Source: CAWBNS01 sp964445105
Lineage (GTDB): Bacteria; Chlamydiota; Chlamydiia; Chlamydiales; JAJFMA01
DNA: 45,188 nucleotides
Assembly: GCA_964445105.1 (NCBI GenBank)
Contig: CAYUJS010000009.1
Coordinates: 1 to 45,188 of the forward strand
Reading direction: 5' to 3'
A program made the position numbers and the translations under genes. Positions 17,700 through 25,344 of this stretch are shown piece by piece. How positions within the stretch are numbered: position 1 is the stretch's first letter; every line of letters starts with the position of its first letter. The notes below the pieces were generated by a model. That model was not told the origin of the DNA, ran no database searches, and saw nothing but the letters and a program-made list of their open reading frames with translations.

Positions 17700-19015
17700 A
17701 AGCGAATCTCTTTTCTAAGTAAGAAAATTCCAAGCAGGTTTGTGATCAACAGTAGCGCCTGGACGATAGCCATTACGGCCATGGCCTCGCGCTGTTCGAC
17801 AAAGGTAAATAAAACAAACGCAAACGCCCCATAGACTAAGTAGACGGGCACGCCGTACCTAGGGCTAAGAAAGCGCGCACATTTAATGCCCACGCAAAAA
17901 TAGGCGATGATTGTTGTGTAGCCCACAATTAGCAAAAGCGCTGGCGTGAACAGGTGCATATAGGGAAAATAGTTACTCAAAGCTGTTTGCACGAGCTCAG
18001 AGCCCGCCAGGGTATATTCGGCTTTCCAGACCCCTGTCAGTAGCACTAAAAGGATACTGGTGGTGCAAACTAAGTTGTCGATAAATACTCCGAATATAGC
18101 CAAACGCGCTTGGCTTTCTCTATGGACCGTGTTGGATTCACTCTGAATCACGGAGTCATAGCCGATTCCTATATCTGCAGAATAGGAAGCGCGTGCCATT
18201 CCTTGTTGTATCGCCATAATTACGCTAGCCCCTGCGAAACCGCCCACAGCAGCGTGTCCGGTAAACGCAGAGATAAATACGTTGGAGATGATGGTAGGTA
18301 GTTGCCCGGCTTCTTGTACGATGACCCAGATGCCCATCGTAAGATAGGCGATAATAAAGCCAGGCATGGTCATTGTACAGATCCTTCCGATGCGCTTAAC
18401 GCCGCCGAGCGAGGAATACATCACAATGGCTAGGAAAAGCCCAATAATGAGATAGCGATTCACGCCCCAATTGGCTGACACGCTGTCAGCAACGACCGAA
18501 AATTGATAAATCTCTACGCCATAAACGCAGAGAAGGAACGCAATAAAAGCCGGCACAAAACGGTTCCCAAACGCATAGCGCAAAAAGTACATTGGGCCGC
18601 CATCGTACCCCCCTCGATCATTTGCTACGCGAAAGGTCAGACCTAAGTAGATTTCGCAGTACTTGATGATGGAGCCGATCAGGGCTGCCACCCAAACCCA
18701 CACCAGGGCGCCTGGACCGCCAATTTGCACGGCCGTGGCTATACCCACAACATTGCCTATGCCGATCATTCCGCCTACCGAGGCGAAAAACACTTTAAGC
18801 GGATGTACCCCGCGCGCGCCCTCGGTAGAGCGGCCCATAAAGTCCCAGAAGGTCATCACAATTGCGGGAAGGGCACGTATCTGAAAAAAACGCGCTCGGA
18901 TGGTAAAGTAGCCGCCCAACAGCACGATTAAAACAAAAGCAAAATAGCGCCAAAAGACGGCTTCTACTTTCATTAAAAACTCAAACGCTTCACTATATGC
19001 TAGCAGGCACGCCAC
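17693..19015 (-). CDS. AGCS-family sodium:alanine symporter
   Basis: 440 residues, inner-membrane amino acid carrier importing alanine or glycine with sodium. About eleven hydrophobic segments; family motifs include GMIGIGNVVGIATAVQIGGPGA and the GGYDGGPMYFLRYAFG loop. The GTG at 19015 has AGGA eight bases upstream; an internal ATG at 18970 is possible. C. trachomatis carries related dagA genes (from memory). Alanine import would support both host dependence and peptidoglycan precursors. Confidence 0.9.
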   Translation of the reverse strand: MACLLAYSEAFEFLMKVEAVFWRYFAFVLIVLLGGYFTIRARFFQIRALPAIVMTFWDFMGRSTEGARGVHPLKVFFASVGGMIGIGNVVGIATAVQIGGPGALVWVWVAALIGSIIKYCEIYLGLTFRVANDRGGYDGGPMYFLRYAFGNRFVPAFIAFLLCVYGVEIYQFSVVADSVSANWGVNRYLIIGLFLAIVMYSSLGGVKRIGRICTMTMPGFIIAYLTMGIWVIVQEAGQLPTIISNVFISAFTGHAAVGGFAGASVIMAIQQGMARASYSADIGIGYDSVIQSESNTVHRESQARLAIFGVFIDNLVCTTSILLVLLTGVWKAEYTLAGSELVQTALSNYFPYMHLFTPALLLIVGYTTIIAYFCVGIKCARFLSPRYGVPVYLVYGAFAFVLFTFVEQREAMAVMAIVQALLLITNLLGIFLLRKEIRFQ

Positions 19016-19334
19016 TTAATAATTCCTCGAGAACAGTCATATACAATATCACGCGATATCACTTATGCCCAAGGAAAAAAACCGCAAATAGTGCGACTGA
19101 AAGCCGGCAGCGTCCGCTAAGAAACAAACCGCTTTGCTCTTTGTAGCCAAGGTCATAAATTCGCCCCGAACTAAGTCCACCTGGTGGCGCCCCCGAGCTC
19201 GAGCGCGATTACACTAACTCCTTGACACAGAAGGATTAGATGGCGTATCTTGTGCTCTTGTTCAGCCGCTCGCGGCGGGGCAAGCTCGGTCAGTGTCGGA
19301 AGTGTTGCACAAAAATATAGGGAGCCAGATTCGT

Positions 19335-20237
19335 ATGGATTTTTCTGTTAGCAGCTTACAAAGAAGCGATCTCTATCCCTTGCCACCCGACGCGGCCCCG
19401 GCCGTAGACCTTGAGCGGGTCGATCCCTATAGTCTCGAAAGCCTCAAAGATTTACTAGATTCTAGGCTTAATCAAGGGCTAGATTTTTATGTTGTTGCCT
19501 TTAAGGAGGGAGGATACCTCTATTTTTTTGAAGCCTCCAGGTTTTGCGAACAAGTTTTTAAAAAAAATCTACGTAACCCGCTTACAAACATAGAAGTAGG
19601 CTGTTTTGAAATCCTGCGCTATTCAGATGATAATAAATTTTTTGAATTTTATTGCGATTCCGAGCAAGTAAACGATCCTGCCATCTGTCTACCTATATTT
19701 ATTAGCGATCATACAAGAGCGGATATAGAAAGACGCATGCAGCTCCATAAGCTGGGTTGTCACTATCTAGAGGAAGGGAGCTACGACCCGACCAAAGCTA
19801 TAAAGTACCTGACCCAAGCAGCGGAAAAAGGCTCTCGCACATCTCAAAAATTAGTTGGTTATCTAATGTTTGATAATAAAAAAATAGAAGAAGGTTTTTT
19901 CTGGTTCAATAAGTATTTAGAAGGGGAGGTCGGAGGGTCGCCCATGGATTTGATTTACTTAGCTACGCAAATAAGAAAAACAAATCTGTTAGAATCTTTT
20001 AATTTATTTCGAAAAGCAGCCCTAAAAGGAAATTATTTTGGTATAGCTGGCATTATTGATTTTTATGAAAGAGAAACCGGATTACAAGATTATTCGAAAG
20101 CCCTCCTTTGGAGGCAGGCCCTGCCCGTCGACTGGCAAGAATGCTCAGTCACCGATTTTTTAAACCACTTAGAAGAAGACGAATACGATTCTGATACGGT
20201 AGCAGAACTCGATATCCCCGCCGAACTTTTCCCCTAA
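19335..20237 (+). CDS. Sel1-like repeat protein, candidate effector
   Basis: About 300 residues from the ATG at 19335, chosen because GGAGCC at 19321 resembles the site of the kinase-like gene; a GTG at 19293 would add 14 residues. The N-terminal half has a compact module ending in LRNPLTNIEVG and ILRYSDDNKFF, which recalls short U-box-like or adaptor modules of environmental chlamydiae, although I cannot assign it. The second half has Sel1-like repeats: AIKYLTQAAEKGS, FNLFRKAALKGN and a degenerate ALLWRQAL. The C-terminus is acidic. Codons are more AT-rich than in eno, suggesting a different history. Sel1 proteins mediate protein-protein contacts. Confidence 0.62.
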   Translation: MDFSVSSLQRSDLYPLPPDAAPAVDLERVDPYSLESLKDLLDSRLNQGLDFYVVAFKEGGYLYFFEASRFCEQVFKKNLRNPLTNIEVGCFEILRYSDDNKFFEFYCDSEQVNDPAICLPIFISDHTRADIERRMQLHKLGCHYLEEGSYDPTKAIKYLTQAAEKGSRTSQKLVGYLMFDNKKIEEGFFWFNKYLEGEVGGSPMDLIYLATQIRKTNLLESFNLFRKAALKGNYFGIAGIIDFYERETGLQDYSKALLWRQALPVDWQECSVTDFLNHLEEDEYDSDTVAELDIPAELFP

Positions 20238-20648
20238 ATGCGGCCTCCCAGCCTGCGTCTTGCGCCGCTCCAGACTGTCACGCTAGCAGGGCGTGCACTC
20301 AAACTGGTTCAAATGCCTTATTTGATTTAGGGGGAGCAGCTCCGTGCCCTCACGAACTGAGCTAACCCGTTGCTTCCTGGGCTCTAGAGCTGTGGAAGGT
20401 AGCCTGTCATGACACCCTAAGGTATGGCAGAGCGGCCTGAGTCGGCCTACTGGGTGCGGCGCAGCTCTTAGAATTAAAAATAAAATACCCACGAACCTTC
20501 AAATTCACGCGTTATAGATAGTTTTAAAGATATTAAAACTCTTAAATTTTGTTATATAAAACAAATCTGTTTTTATTTGCCACGTGGTGGTTGCGTCTTT
20601 TAGCCAGCCCCGCAGGCCCTAAATAAGTGCTCCTTCCGCAGACCCAAG

Positions 20649-20788
20649 GCCACGCGGTAACTTCTCAATAAGTCGGTTTAGGCAAAGTTTCTGGCTCAGT
20701 GAAAGGCGGCGCCTGCGCAGGTGTGTGGGTTGGTGAGTGGCGCAATTCCGCTCTCTTACCCCGACTTATTGAGAAGTTACGCCACGCG
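20649..20788. repeat. 8-bp target-site duplication GCCACGCG around the MITE-like element
   Basis: GCCACGCG occurs at 20649-20656 and again at 20781-20788, exactly abutting the two ends of the inverted repeats. It is an 8-bp perfect direct repeat, the hallmark of a transposition event. The IS66 family makes 8-bp duplications, from established knowledge. Confidence 0.88.
20657..20780. mobile_element. 124-bp MITE-like non-autonomous element
   Basis: The ends are a perfect 20-bp inverted repeat: GTAACTTCTCAATAAGTCGG at 20657-20676 and its complement at 20761-20780. The interior of 84 bases has no open frame of note. With the 8-bp duplication outside, this is a textbook miniature element. The GTAA start and 8-bp duplication fit the IS66 family, and an IS66-type transposase remnant lies in the same window at 681-1001, but no copy of this exact end is visible next to that remnant. 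Confidence 0.85.
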
Positions 20789-20948
20789 CGGCTGCCGGCC
20801 GACTGGTGCCCGGTGTGATTTGGTTGGAATAATTTTTAAAAATCTATTTTATATAAAATTAAATAATAATAAGTATTAATAAATTTATATATAAATTTGT
20901 TTAAAATTAATTTTTTTAATATAATAAACATATCTGCGGGGGTGCTAG

Positions 20949-21737
20949 ATGGAACCTTATGCCAGCCAAGGCGCGACGCCAACTAATCGGGCCGGATTAG
21001 ACCAGGCGCCCAAGACTCCTTTGATTGAGCAGCCTCTGCCGAGCCCAGCTCACGAGCCCGCGCAGATTACCCAGGATTACTCAAACGCGAGTAAAGAGGC
21101 GGACCAGCAGCGGGCCGCTAACAATATACAAGATGCGCTTTTGCGGACTTGTCCGAGAACTGGCGGCGAACCAGTCGCTAAAAGGCACAAAGCCATGGAA
21201 CTAGCCGATCCGTCCCCTGTACGAGTTGGTGTACCTAAAGCGGAAAGTTTTTTTTCTGGCAAGAGTGATCATCGTAAAGAGGCTCATATAGGGGGCGCCG
21301 TCGCAGCTGCTGCCAGAGATAGTTACTTCTTAAGTTCAGATGAATCAGATGGAGAGGTGAGCAGTTCAGATGAAAACGCAATTATAAATAAGGAAGCAAA
21401 AGATTTTAGAACCAAAGATTTTGTGGAAATACTCGGATTAGTAGAATCAGACGATTTTTCAGAGAACTATCCGGTAATGGAAAAAGTGGGAATTTTATTA
21501 GGAGAATTTGATTTGAAGTCGTCAAAAAAAGAAATAAGAGATTTTATCGTAGCAGCTGTAAAAAACACACCTGCAGAACAGTTTACGCCAAATCACTTTC
21601 ACGCCTTCCATGCGTTAGTAAATTCCCCGACCTTTTCGCAAGATCAGGATTTGGCTGGAAAAAAATGGAATTATTCACCGAGATTAATTGCATCGAGTGG
21701 GCGCCAGAATCTAAGACAGGTTTCTTCCAAGCCGTAA
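20949..21737 (+). CDS. Effector-like gene, 5' reading frame (probably one gene with the next)
   Basis: 262 codons in this frame. Residues 1-100 are low-complexity with a basic patch VAKRHKAM near 75-82; an acidic Ser patch (SSDESDGEVSSSDE) follows near 130-145; then a helical region. The last 24 codons after the A7 tract at 21659-21665 are probably a false tail, because one extra A there would join this frame to 21665-22345 as LAGKK-MELFTEIN. The combined product would be about 460 residues. I do not recognise the family. The style of the N-terminus (disordered, basic patch, acidic Ser patch) matches the kinase-like protein at 10942. Confidence 0.55.
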   Translation: MEPYASQGATPTNRAGLDQAPKTPLIEQPLPSPAHEPAQITQDYSNASKEADQQRAANNIQDALLRTCPRTGGEPVAKRHKAMELADPSPVRVGVPKAESFFSGKSDHRKEAHIGGAVAAAARDSYFLSSDESDGEVSSSDENAIINKEAKDFRTKDFVEILGLVESDDFSENYPVMEKVGILLGEFDLKSSKKEIRDFIVAAVKNTPAEQFTPNHFHAFHALVNSPTFSQDQDLAGKKWNYSPRLIASSGRQNLRQVSSKP

Positions 21738-22345
21738 TGTCTAACTCTCCCTTCGCAACCTCCGGCCCACTGTGCTGCGTTCACCACACTCTACTAAGCC
21801 TACAAATAGAGGGTGCCAAAACTGCGGAGGGCCGGTCGCCGTTGCAGCTTTATATTGCCAACGTCGACAGTAAGAGTGGCGCAATAGATTACGCTCAAAT
21901 TTTAGGGTTTGGTGAAGGCAAAAGATTGCTGCAAAAGGATGAAGAGTTTGAGCAAACGCTGAAGGAAAGCGAAGATTGCGCATCTGCAGTCGGCCGTAAA
22001 CTAACTGGCTTACCAGAGGGCATTAAAAAAGTACCCAAACACCGAATTTTTTGTGCGGACGAAAGCCCTAACTATCACACCTGGTTTGCCAATCGAGGCG
22101 GCTTAATTACCGAGAGCATCTTTACCTCATTGAACACAGGACAAACGCCTGCGCAGGTGGACGTAGATTTACCAAGCATTATGCGGAGTAATAGCGGCAG
22201 TGAGGGGGGCCAAGTGCGCCCTGACCCATATCATTTGACCGGTACTCTCTACTCAGACATATTTGTTATGCCGCTACAAAATATCGAGGGCAGCAGCTCG
22301 TCAAGTGCTCCGAGTTCATATAACACGCCTCTCATGCTTAGCTAA
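21665..22345 (+). CDS. Effector-like gene, 3' reading frame (frameshifted continuation)
   Basis: 226 codons (MELFTEINCIEWAPESK...). The ATG overlaps the end of the A7 tract and no ribosome site precedes it beyond the A run itself, which argues against independent initiation. It holds cysteines (PLCCVHHTLL, CASAVG, IFCADES) and a globular composition unlike the disordered first half, and ends in a Ser-rich tail. Best read as the C-terminal half of the gene starting at 20949. Programmed slippage, phase variation, mutation and a sequencing undercall are all possible. Function unknown. Confidence 0.5.
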   Translation: MELFTEINCIEWAPESKTGFFQAVMSNSPFATSGPLCCVHHTLLSLQIEGAKTAEGRSPLQLYIANVDSKSGAIDYAQILGFGEGKRLLQKDEEFEQTLKESEDCASAVGRKLTGLPEGIKKVPKHRIFCADESPNYHTWFANRGGLITESIFTSLNTGQTPAQVDVDLPSIMRSNSGSEGGQVRPDPYHLTGTLYSDIFVMPLQNIEGSSSSSAPSSYNTPLMLS

Positions 22346-22488
22346 TTTTGTGGCTTGGTGAAAAAGCGCGATTACGCCGAGCGACGCAAATTTTACAGCT
22401 AGCAGAGCTGGCTCTGCGCGCGCCCTTGCTCCTAATCTACAGGTGCGCCCTCTCCAGGGTAAGATCTCACCCTAGAAAACACCGCATG

Positions 22489-23367
22489 TTACGGGCAGCG
22501 TCTTAGCGTTAACCATTCGTTGGCTACCCATTCTTGCATCCAGGCTTGTAGATTGGCGGCGATTTCAAGCTGTGCAGGCTCAGGCTGAGTTTCGAGCGCA
22601 TTACATATCTCGTCGATGCAACTGCCCTTTGCAAAAAGAGTGAGTAGAAAATACTTCTCTTCGCAGATATTTCGCCAGATCATAGCTCCTTCGCTATTAC
22701 GAAAAATCACGCTGTAGAAGCGTTTGGATTGATCTAGTTCGGGTAGAGGATGGGTGAGCCAGTGGTTTTCTTCTTGAGCAAGCAGCTTTGAGCGGAAGCG
22801 CATGAAGTCGTGCTCGAAGGAGAATAATCGAAAATGCGGTTGCAGGTATAGCTGCGCGTTGGCTAACTGAATTACGTCCGCTTGTGAGGCCGATAGCGGA
22901 TCGTAGTGCGCGGCTACAAAGCAGGTGTTAAACGCAAAGTCTAGTAAGGCGCTTTCATAGATCAGTTGCTGGTGGGGCCCTGTGTATTGTTCCTTGGTCC
23001 ATTTTGCCAGATGCGGTCCTAAACGCACCAGGGCCCAATGATCTGGCGGGTAAGCAACAAAATAAGGGCAGGCAAGCTGCTGCTCAAATTCTTTGCGGCC
23101 TAAAATTCTACAAGCCGTGGGGAAATTGTCTGCTAGGTTTTTAAATAGGCGCCACCAGTATTGCTGGCTGTAGATCTGCATGCGCTGGTAGGGCGCAAGA
23201 GAGGGGCTGGGGATTACGTAGCGCGCTGTTTCGGGCTTAATGAGGTTACCTTGTGGAGTGCGCGGCTGAATAGTGCTATCTTTGCGCAGAGGTTGCCCGA
23301 TAATGCTTCCAAACCAGTGTTGAAGCTGCTTTAAGCGTTCAGGGACTGCCGGTTCATAGGTTTTCAC
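22489..23367 (-). CDS. DUF2063 protein, MbnC/BufC-like partner
   Basis: 292 residues from the GTG at 23367, which overlaps the stop of the DUF692 gene as GTGA and has AGGG upstream; an ATG at 23424 would overlap by 61 bases. The N-terminal DUF2063 domain is clear: LQHWFGSIIG, PYQRMQIYSQQYWWRL, NFPTACRILG and FVAYPPDHWALVRLG. The C-terminal half is a second helical domain with HFRLFSFEHDF. In methanobactin and bufferin pathways this partner protein binds the precursor and is required by the DUF692 enzyme (established for those families). Here it is the last gene of the operon. No DoxX-like membrane gene (BufD) follows. Confidence 0.85.
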   Translation of the reverse strand: MKTYEPAVPERLKQLQHWFGSIIGQPLRKDSTIQPRTPQGNLIKPETARYVIPSPSLAPYQRMQIYSQQYWWRLFKNLADNFPTACRILGRKEFEQQLACPYFVAYPPDHWALVRLGPHLAKWTKEQYTGPHQQLIYESALLDFAFNTCFVAAHYDPLSASQADVIQLANAQLYLQPHFRLFSFEHDFMRFRSKLLAQEENHWLTHPLPELDQSKRFYSVIFRNSEGAMIWRNICEEKYFLLTLFAKGSCIDEICNALETQPEPAQLEIAANLQAWMQEWVANEWLTLRRCP

Positions 23368-24242
23368 GTTTGCACCCTGTTCAGCGATTGCTGAAATTCT
23401 TTGGCGCGCAACGCTTCTTTCCAAGTGTCGGCGAAACTAAGAAAGTTATCATCCCACTCTAAAAGGGTCGCAACGCCCCCCGTGCGAGGGTAGACGTCCG
23501 CGTAGATCTTCCAAACTTCTTCGCAGACATAGTTGTCGTGTGTATCTAAACAGTAGCTGCCGTAATCCATATGCCCTGCCAGGTGGATTTGTAGCACGCG
23601 TTCGATGGGGATGTTGGTGTAGTATTGGGAGGGCTCGAAGCCGTGGTTGCGGCTCGATACATAGATATTATTTACATCGAGCATCATGTAAATGTCGGCC
23701 TTATCCACGATGGATCCGTAGAAATCCCACTCAGGCATCTGATCGTCGCGAAAGGCCACATACGAAGAGAGATTCTCTAGCGCAAAAGGGATTTCCAAAA
23801 AGTCCTGCACGATACGTGCCCGCTCGGCTACGTAGTCGACTACCTCTCGGGTATAAGGCAAGGGGAGAAGGTCGTGATAGTGTGCACCTGGCAGCCTTCC
23901 CCAGCAGAGATGGTCAGAGACCCAGGGCGTTTTTGTTTTTTGTGCCAATGTTTTTAAACGTTTTAGATAATCCCAATCGAGCGGGTCCGGGCTACCGATT
24001 GCCAACGTTACCCCATGCATGACGACTGGATAGCGCTCGAGAATGCGTTCTAGATCATCCATGGCTTTACCACCTTCCACCATGAAATTTTCGCTGATAA
24101 TTTCGAACCAATCTATCGCGGGCTGGTCTTTAAAAATTGCTTCGTAGTGGGGGACGCGCAGGCCGATGCCGATGCCAAGATTCGGGGGTCTCTGTTTTGG
24201 CGCAAGAGCTTGTGCATGGAGAGGAGAGAGTGGCGCGCTCAT
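23364..24242 (-). CDS. DUF692 multinuclear iron enzyme, MbnB/BufB-like
   Basis: 292 residues, TIM-barrel family. Putative iron ligands are visible in order: FEIISENF (Glu), PVVMHGVTLAIG (His), VSDHLCWG (Asp, His), FALENLSSY (Glu), MMLDVNNIYV (Asp, Asn), IHLAGH (His), DTHD (Asp, His) and LLEWDDN (Glu). The family oxidises cysteine residues in ribosomally made peptides to oxazolone/thioamide or thiooxazole groups. It follows two secreted low-complexity proteins and a hairpin, and overlaps its DUF2063 partner, so I infer that it modifies one of those proteins. Confidence 0.9.
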   Translation of the reverse strand: MSAPLSPLHAQALAPKQRPPNLGIGIGLRVPHYEAIFKDQPAIDWFEIISENFMVEGGKAMDDLERILERYPVVMHGVTLAIGSPDPLDWDYLKRLKTLAQKTKTPWVSDHLCWGRLPGAHYHDLLPLPYTREVVDYVAERARIVQDFLEIPFALENLSSYVAFRDDQMPEWDFYGSIVDKADIYMMLDVNNIYVSSRNHGFEPSQYYTNIPIERVLQIHLAGHMDYGSYCLDTHDNYVCEEVWKIYADVYPRTGGVATLLEWDDNFLSFADTWKEALRAKEFQQSLNRVQT

Positions 24243-24279
24243 GTTTTTGCCTTCGTTTGCTGATGCGTCCCTTGTAGCA

Positions 24280-24314
24280 CATCGGCCGCTTCCGAGGGAA
24301 CGGAGCGGCCGATG
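24280..24314 (-). terminator. Strong hairpin between the precursor-like gene and the DUF692 gene
   Basis: CATCGGCCGCT pairs with AGCGGCCGATG across a short loop that adds a CCG/CGG pair, a very stable stem. On the minus strand it starts 32 bases past the precursor-like stop and has no T run after it, so it suits RNA protection or partial attenuation. On the plus strand it is followed by ATTTTTATTTTTT and would be a good terminator for antisense transcripts. Confidence 0.65.
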
Positions 24315-24345
24315 ATTTTTATTTTTTGAAACAGCCTGGGCGTGA

Positions 24346-25206
24346 TTAACGATTTTGTGAGTCAGGCTGCTGCTGTTTTTGGTTGCTATTTCGCTTGAAA
24401 TTCCTCTGGGCGCTGTTGCTTCTTTGGCGCTGCTGGGTATTTTTGGTTTGACTTTCTGACATAGAGGTCTGTTGTTTATTTACGGAGCTAGCTGTTTGGT
24501 TAACGCGATTAGCGACCTTTTCGCTACTAGTTTCATCGTAGGCAAGTTGGCCAGGTATTGGATTGGTTTGGTTGTTGTCGGGCGTAGCATCGGCTTTGCC
24601 ATCTTGATTTACTGTGCGCTGATAGGAAGGAGCTGTCGGCTTTATGCTTTGTCCGCGACTAGGCTGGTTCACAGGGCCGTTGGGTGAGGTACTTTGGTTA
24701 GACTCGCTTATGCCTGGTGCTGCATCCACGTCCCCCAGAGCTAGCTGACTGGCAGCTGCGTTGCTATTGCTTTTGGTATTGCTACTTTTGCTGCCTGCGC
24801 GTTCTTGCGCTGGAGCTGTTGTTTCGTTGCCGATTGAAAGCTGAGACTGGCTGTTGCGGCGGCCTTGATTGGCGTTCTGTACTTTGTCATTCTGAGAGCG
24901 CCCTTTGTTGGGGTCATTTTTACCATGAAAGCCTTGGGCAGCGGCGTTGGCTCCTGATTCATACGAGGTGTTACGGTCGGTTGGCGCATGCCGTACACGA
25001 TTTCTGGATTCGTAGGAATTTGCCTCTTGATCGGCAGTATTCCAGTTTTGGTTAAGGTTGTTAAGTTTGGCAATAAACGTTTCATGACCCTTGCTATTAA
25101 GCTGGGACAGAAGCTGTTGATCACTGTTTGCTTGCACGGTGTTAGTGATAATGAGACCACTAGCCAACCCTAGCAGCGCTAATTTCTTTAAATCATGTTT
25201 AGCCAT
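24346..25206 (-). CDS. Secreted N/Q/S-rich protein without cysteine (precursor paralogue 2)
   Basis: 286 residues. The N-terminus MAKHDLKKLALLGLASGLII...VQA is a signal peptide, and the mature part is highly hydrophilic and rich in Asn, Gln, Ser and Thr, with no cysteine at all. Short motifs recur: SQLSIGNE, SQLALGD and GQLAYDE. It is a clear paralogue of the protein at 25345-26244, sharing the signal peptide, DQQ-LSQ-NS region and the motifs. Where the other has GACGSLAIDDEH, this one has IPGQLAYDETS, so the cysteine is lost or was never gained. AGGAG lies nine bases before the ATG. Role inferred: a structural, regulatory or decoy partner of the modified protein. Confidence 0.75.
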   Translation of the reverse strand: MAKHDLKKLALLGLASGLIITNTVQANSDQQLLSQLNSKGHETFIAKLNNLNQNWNTADQEANSYESRNRVRHAPTDRNTSYESGANAAAQGFHGKNDPNKGRSQNDKVQNANQGRRNSQSQLSIGNETTAPAQERAGSKSSNTKSNSNAAASQLALGDVDAAPGISESNQSTSPNGPVNQPSRGQSIKPTAPSYQRTVNQDGKADATPDNNQTNPIPGQLAYDETSSEKVANRVNQTASSVNKQQTSMSESQTKNTQQRQRSNSAQRNFKRNSNQKQQQPDSQNR

Positions 25207-25280
25207 AATCCATCTCCTGCGAATGATTCGCGTTTATCGATAATTTTTTTGGAGAGCCATCCTAGAATCTCCCACGCACT
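25207..25280 (-). promoter_or_regulatory. Conserved 5' leader of precursor paralogue 2
   Basis: The 70 bases before the ATG align with those of the paralogue at 26245-26315: TCTAGGATGGCTCTCC, an A/T stretch, then AAACGCGAATCATTCGCAGGAGAT. GCGAATCATTCGC forms a short stem next to the ribosome site. Preservation beyond the ribosome site suggests a regulatory leader copied with the gene. Confidence 0.5.
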
Positions 25281-25295
25281 GCCGTCCACTACCCA

Positions 25296-25313
25296 CACTT
25301 ATGTACATAAGTG
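25296..25313. promoter_or_regulatory. Perfect 18-bp palindrome between the paralogues
   Basis: CACTTATGTACATAAGTG is its own reverse complement. It lies 32-49 bases past the stop of paralogue 1 and about 90 bases before the ATG of paralogue 2. A dimeric repressor operator is the simplest reading; a small RNA stem is an alternative. Confidence 0.5.
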
Positions 25314-25344
25314 ATTGTTGGTGTCGTTTCTCTCTTGGAAGCGA

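Larger units (their letters stand above)
20238..20948. other. Gene-free spacer with two AT-rich blocks around a MITE-like element
   Basis: No credible gene. From the left: 240 bases of mixed composition; an AT-rich block at about 20500-20580; the MITE-like element at 20657-20780; then a second, extreme AT-rich block at about 20820-20935, almost only A and T, leading into the next gene. Confidence 0.6.

Noticed and set aside
20283..20330. GGTTCAAATGCC resembling a tRNA T-arm
   Set aside because: No acceptor, D-arm or anticodon stem can be folded around it.
25296..25313. The 18-bp palindrome as an intrinsic terminator of precursor paralogue 1
   Set aside because: The stem is AT-rich, would have almost no loop, and is not followed by a T run on the minus strand.
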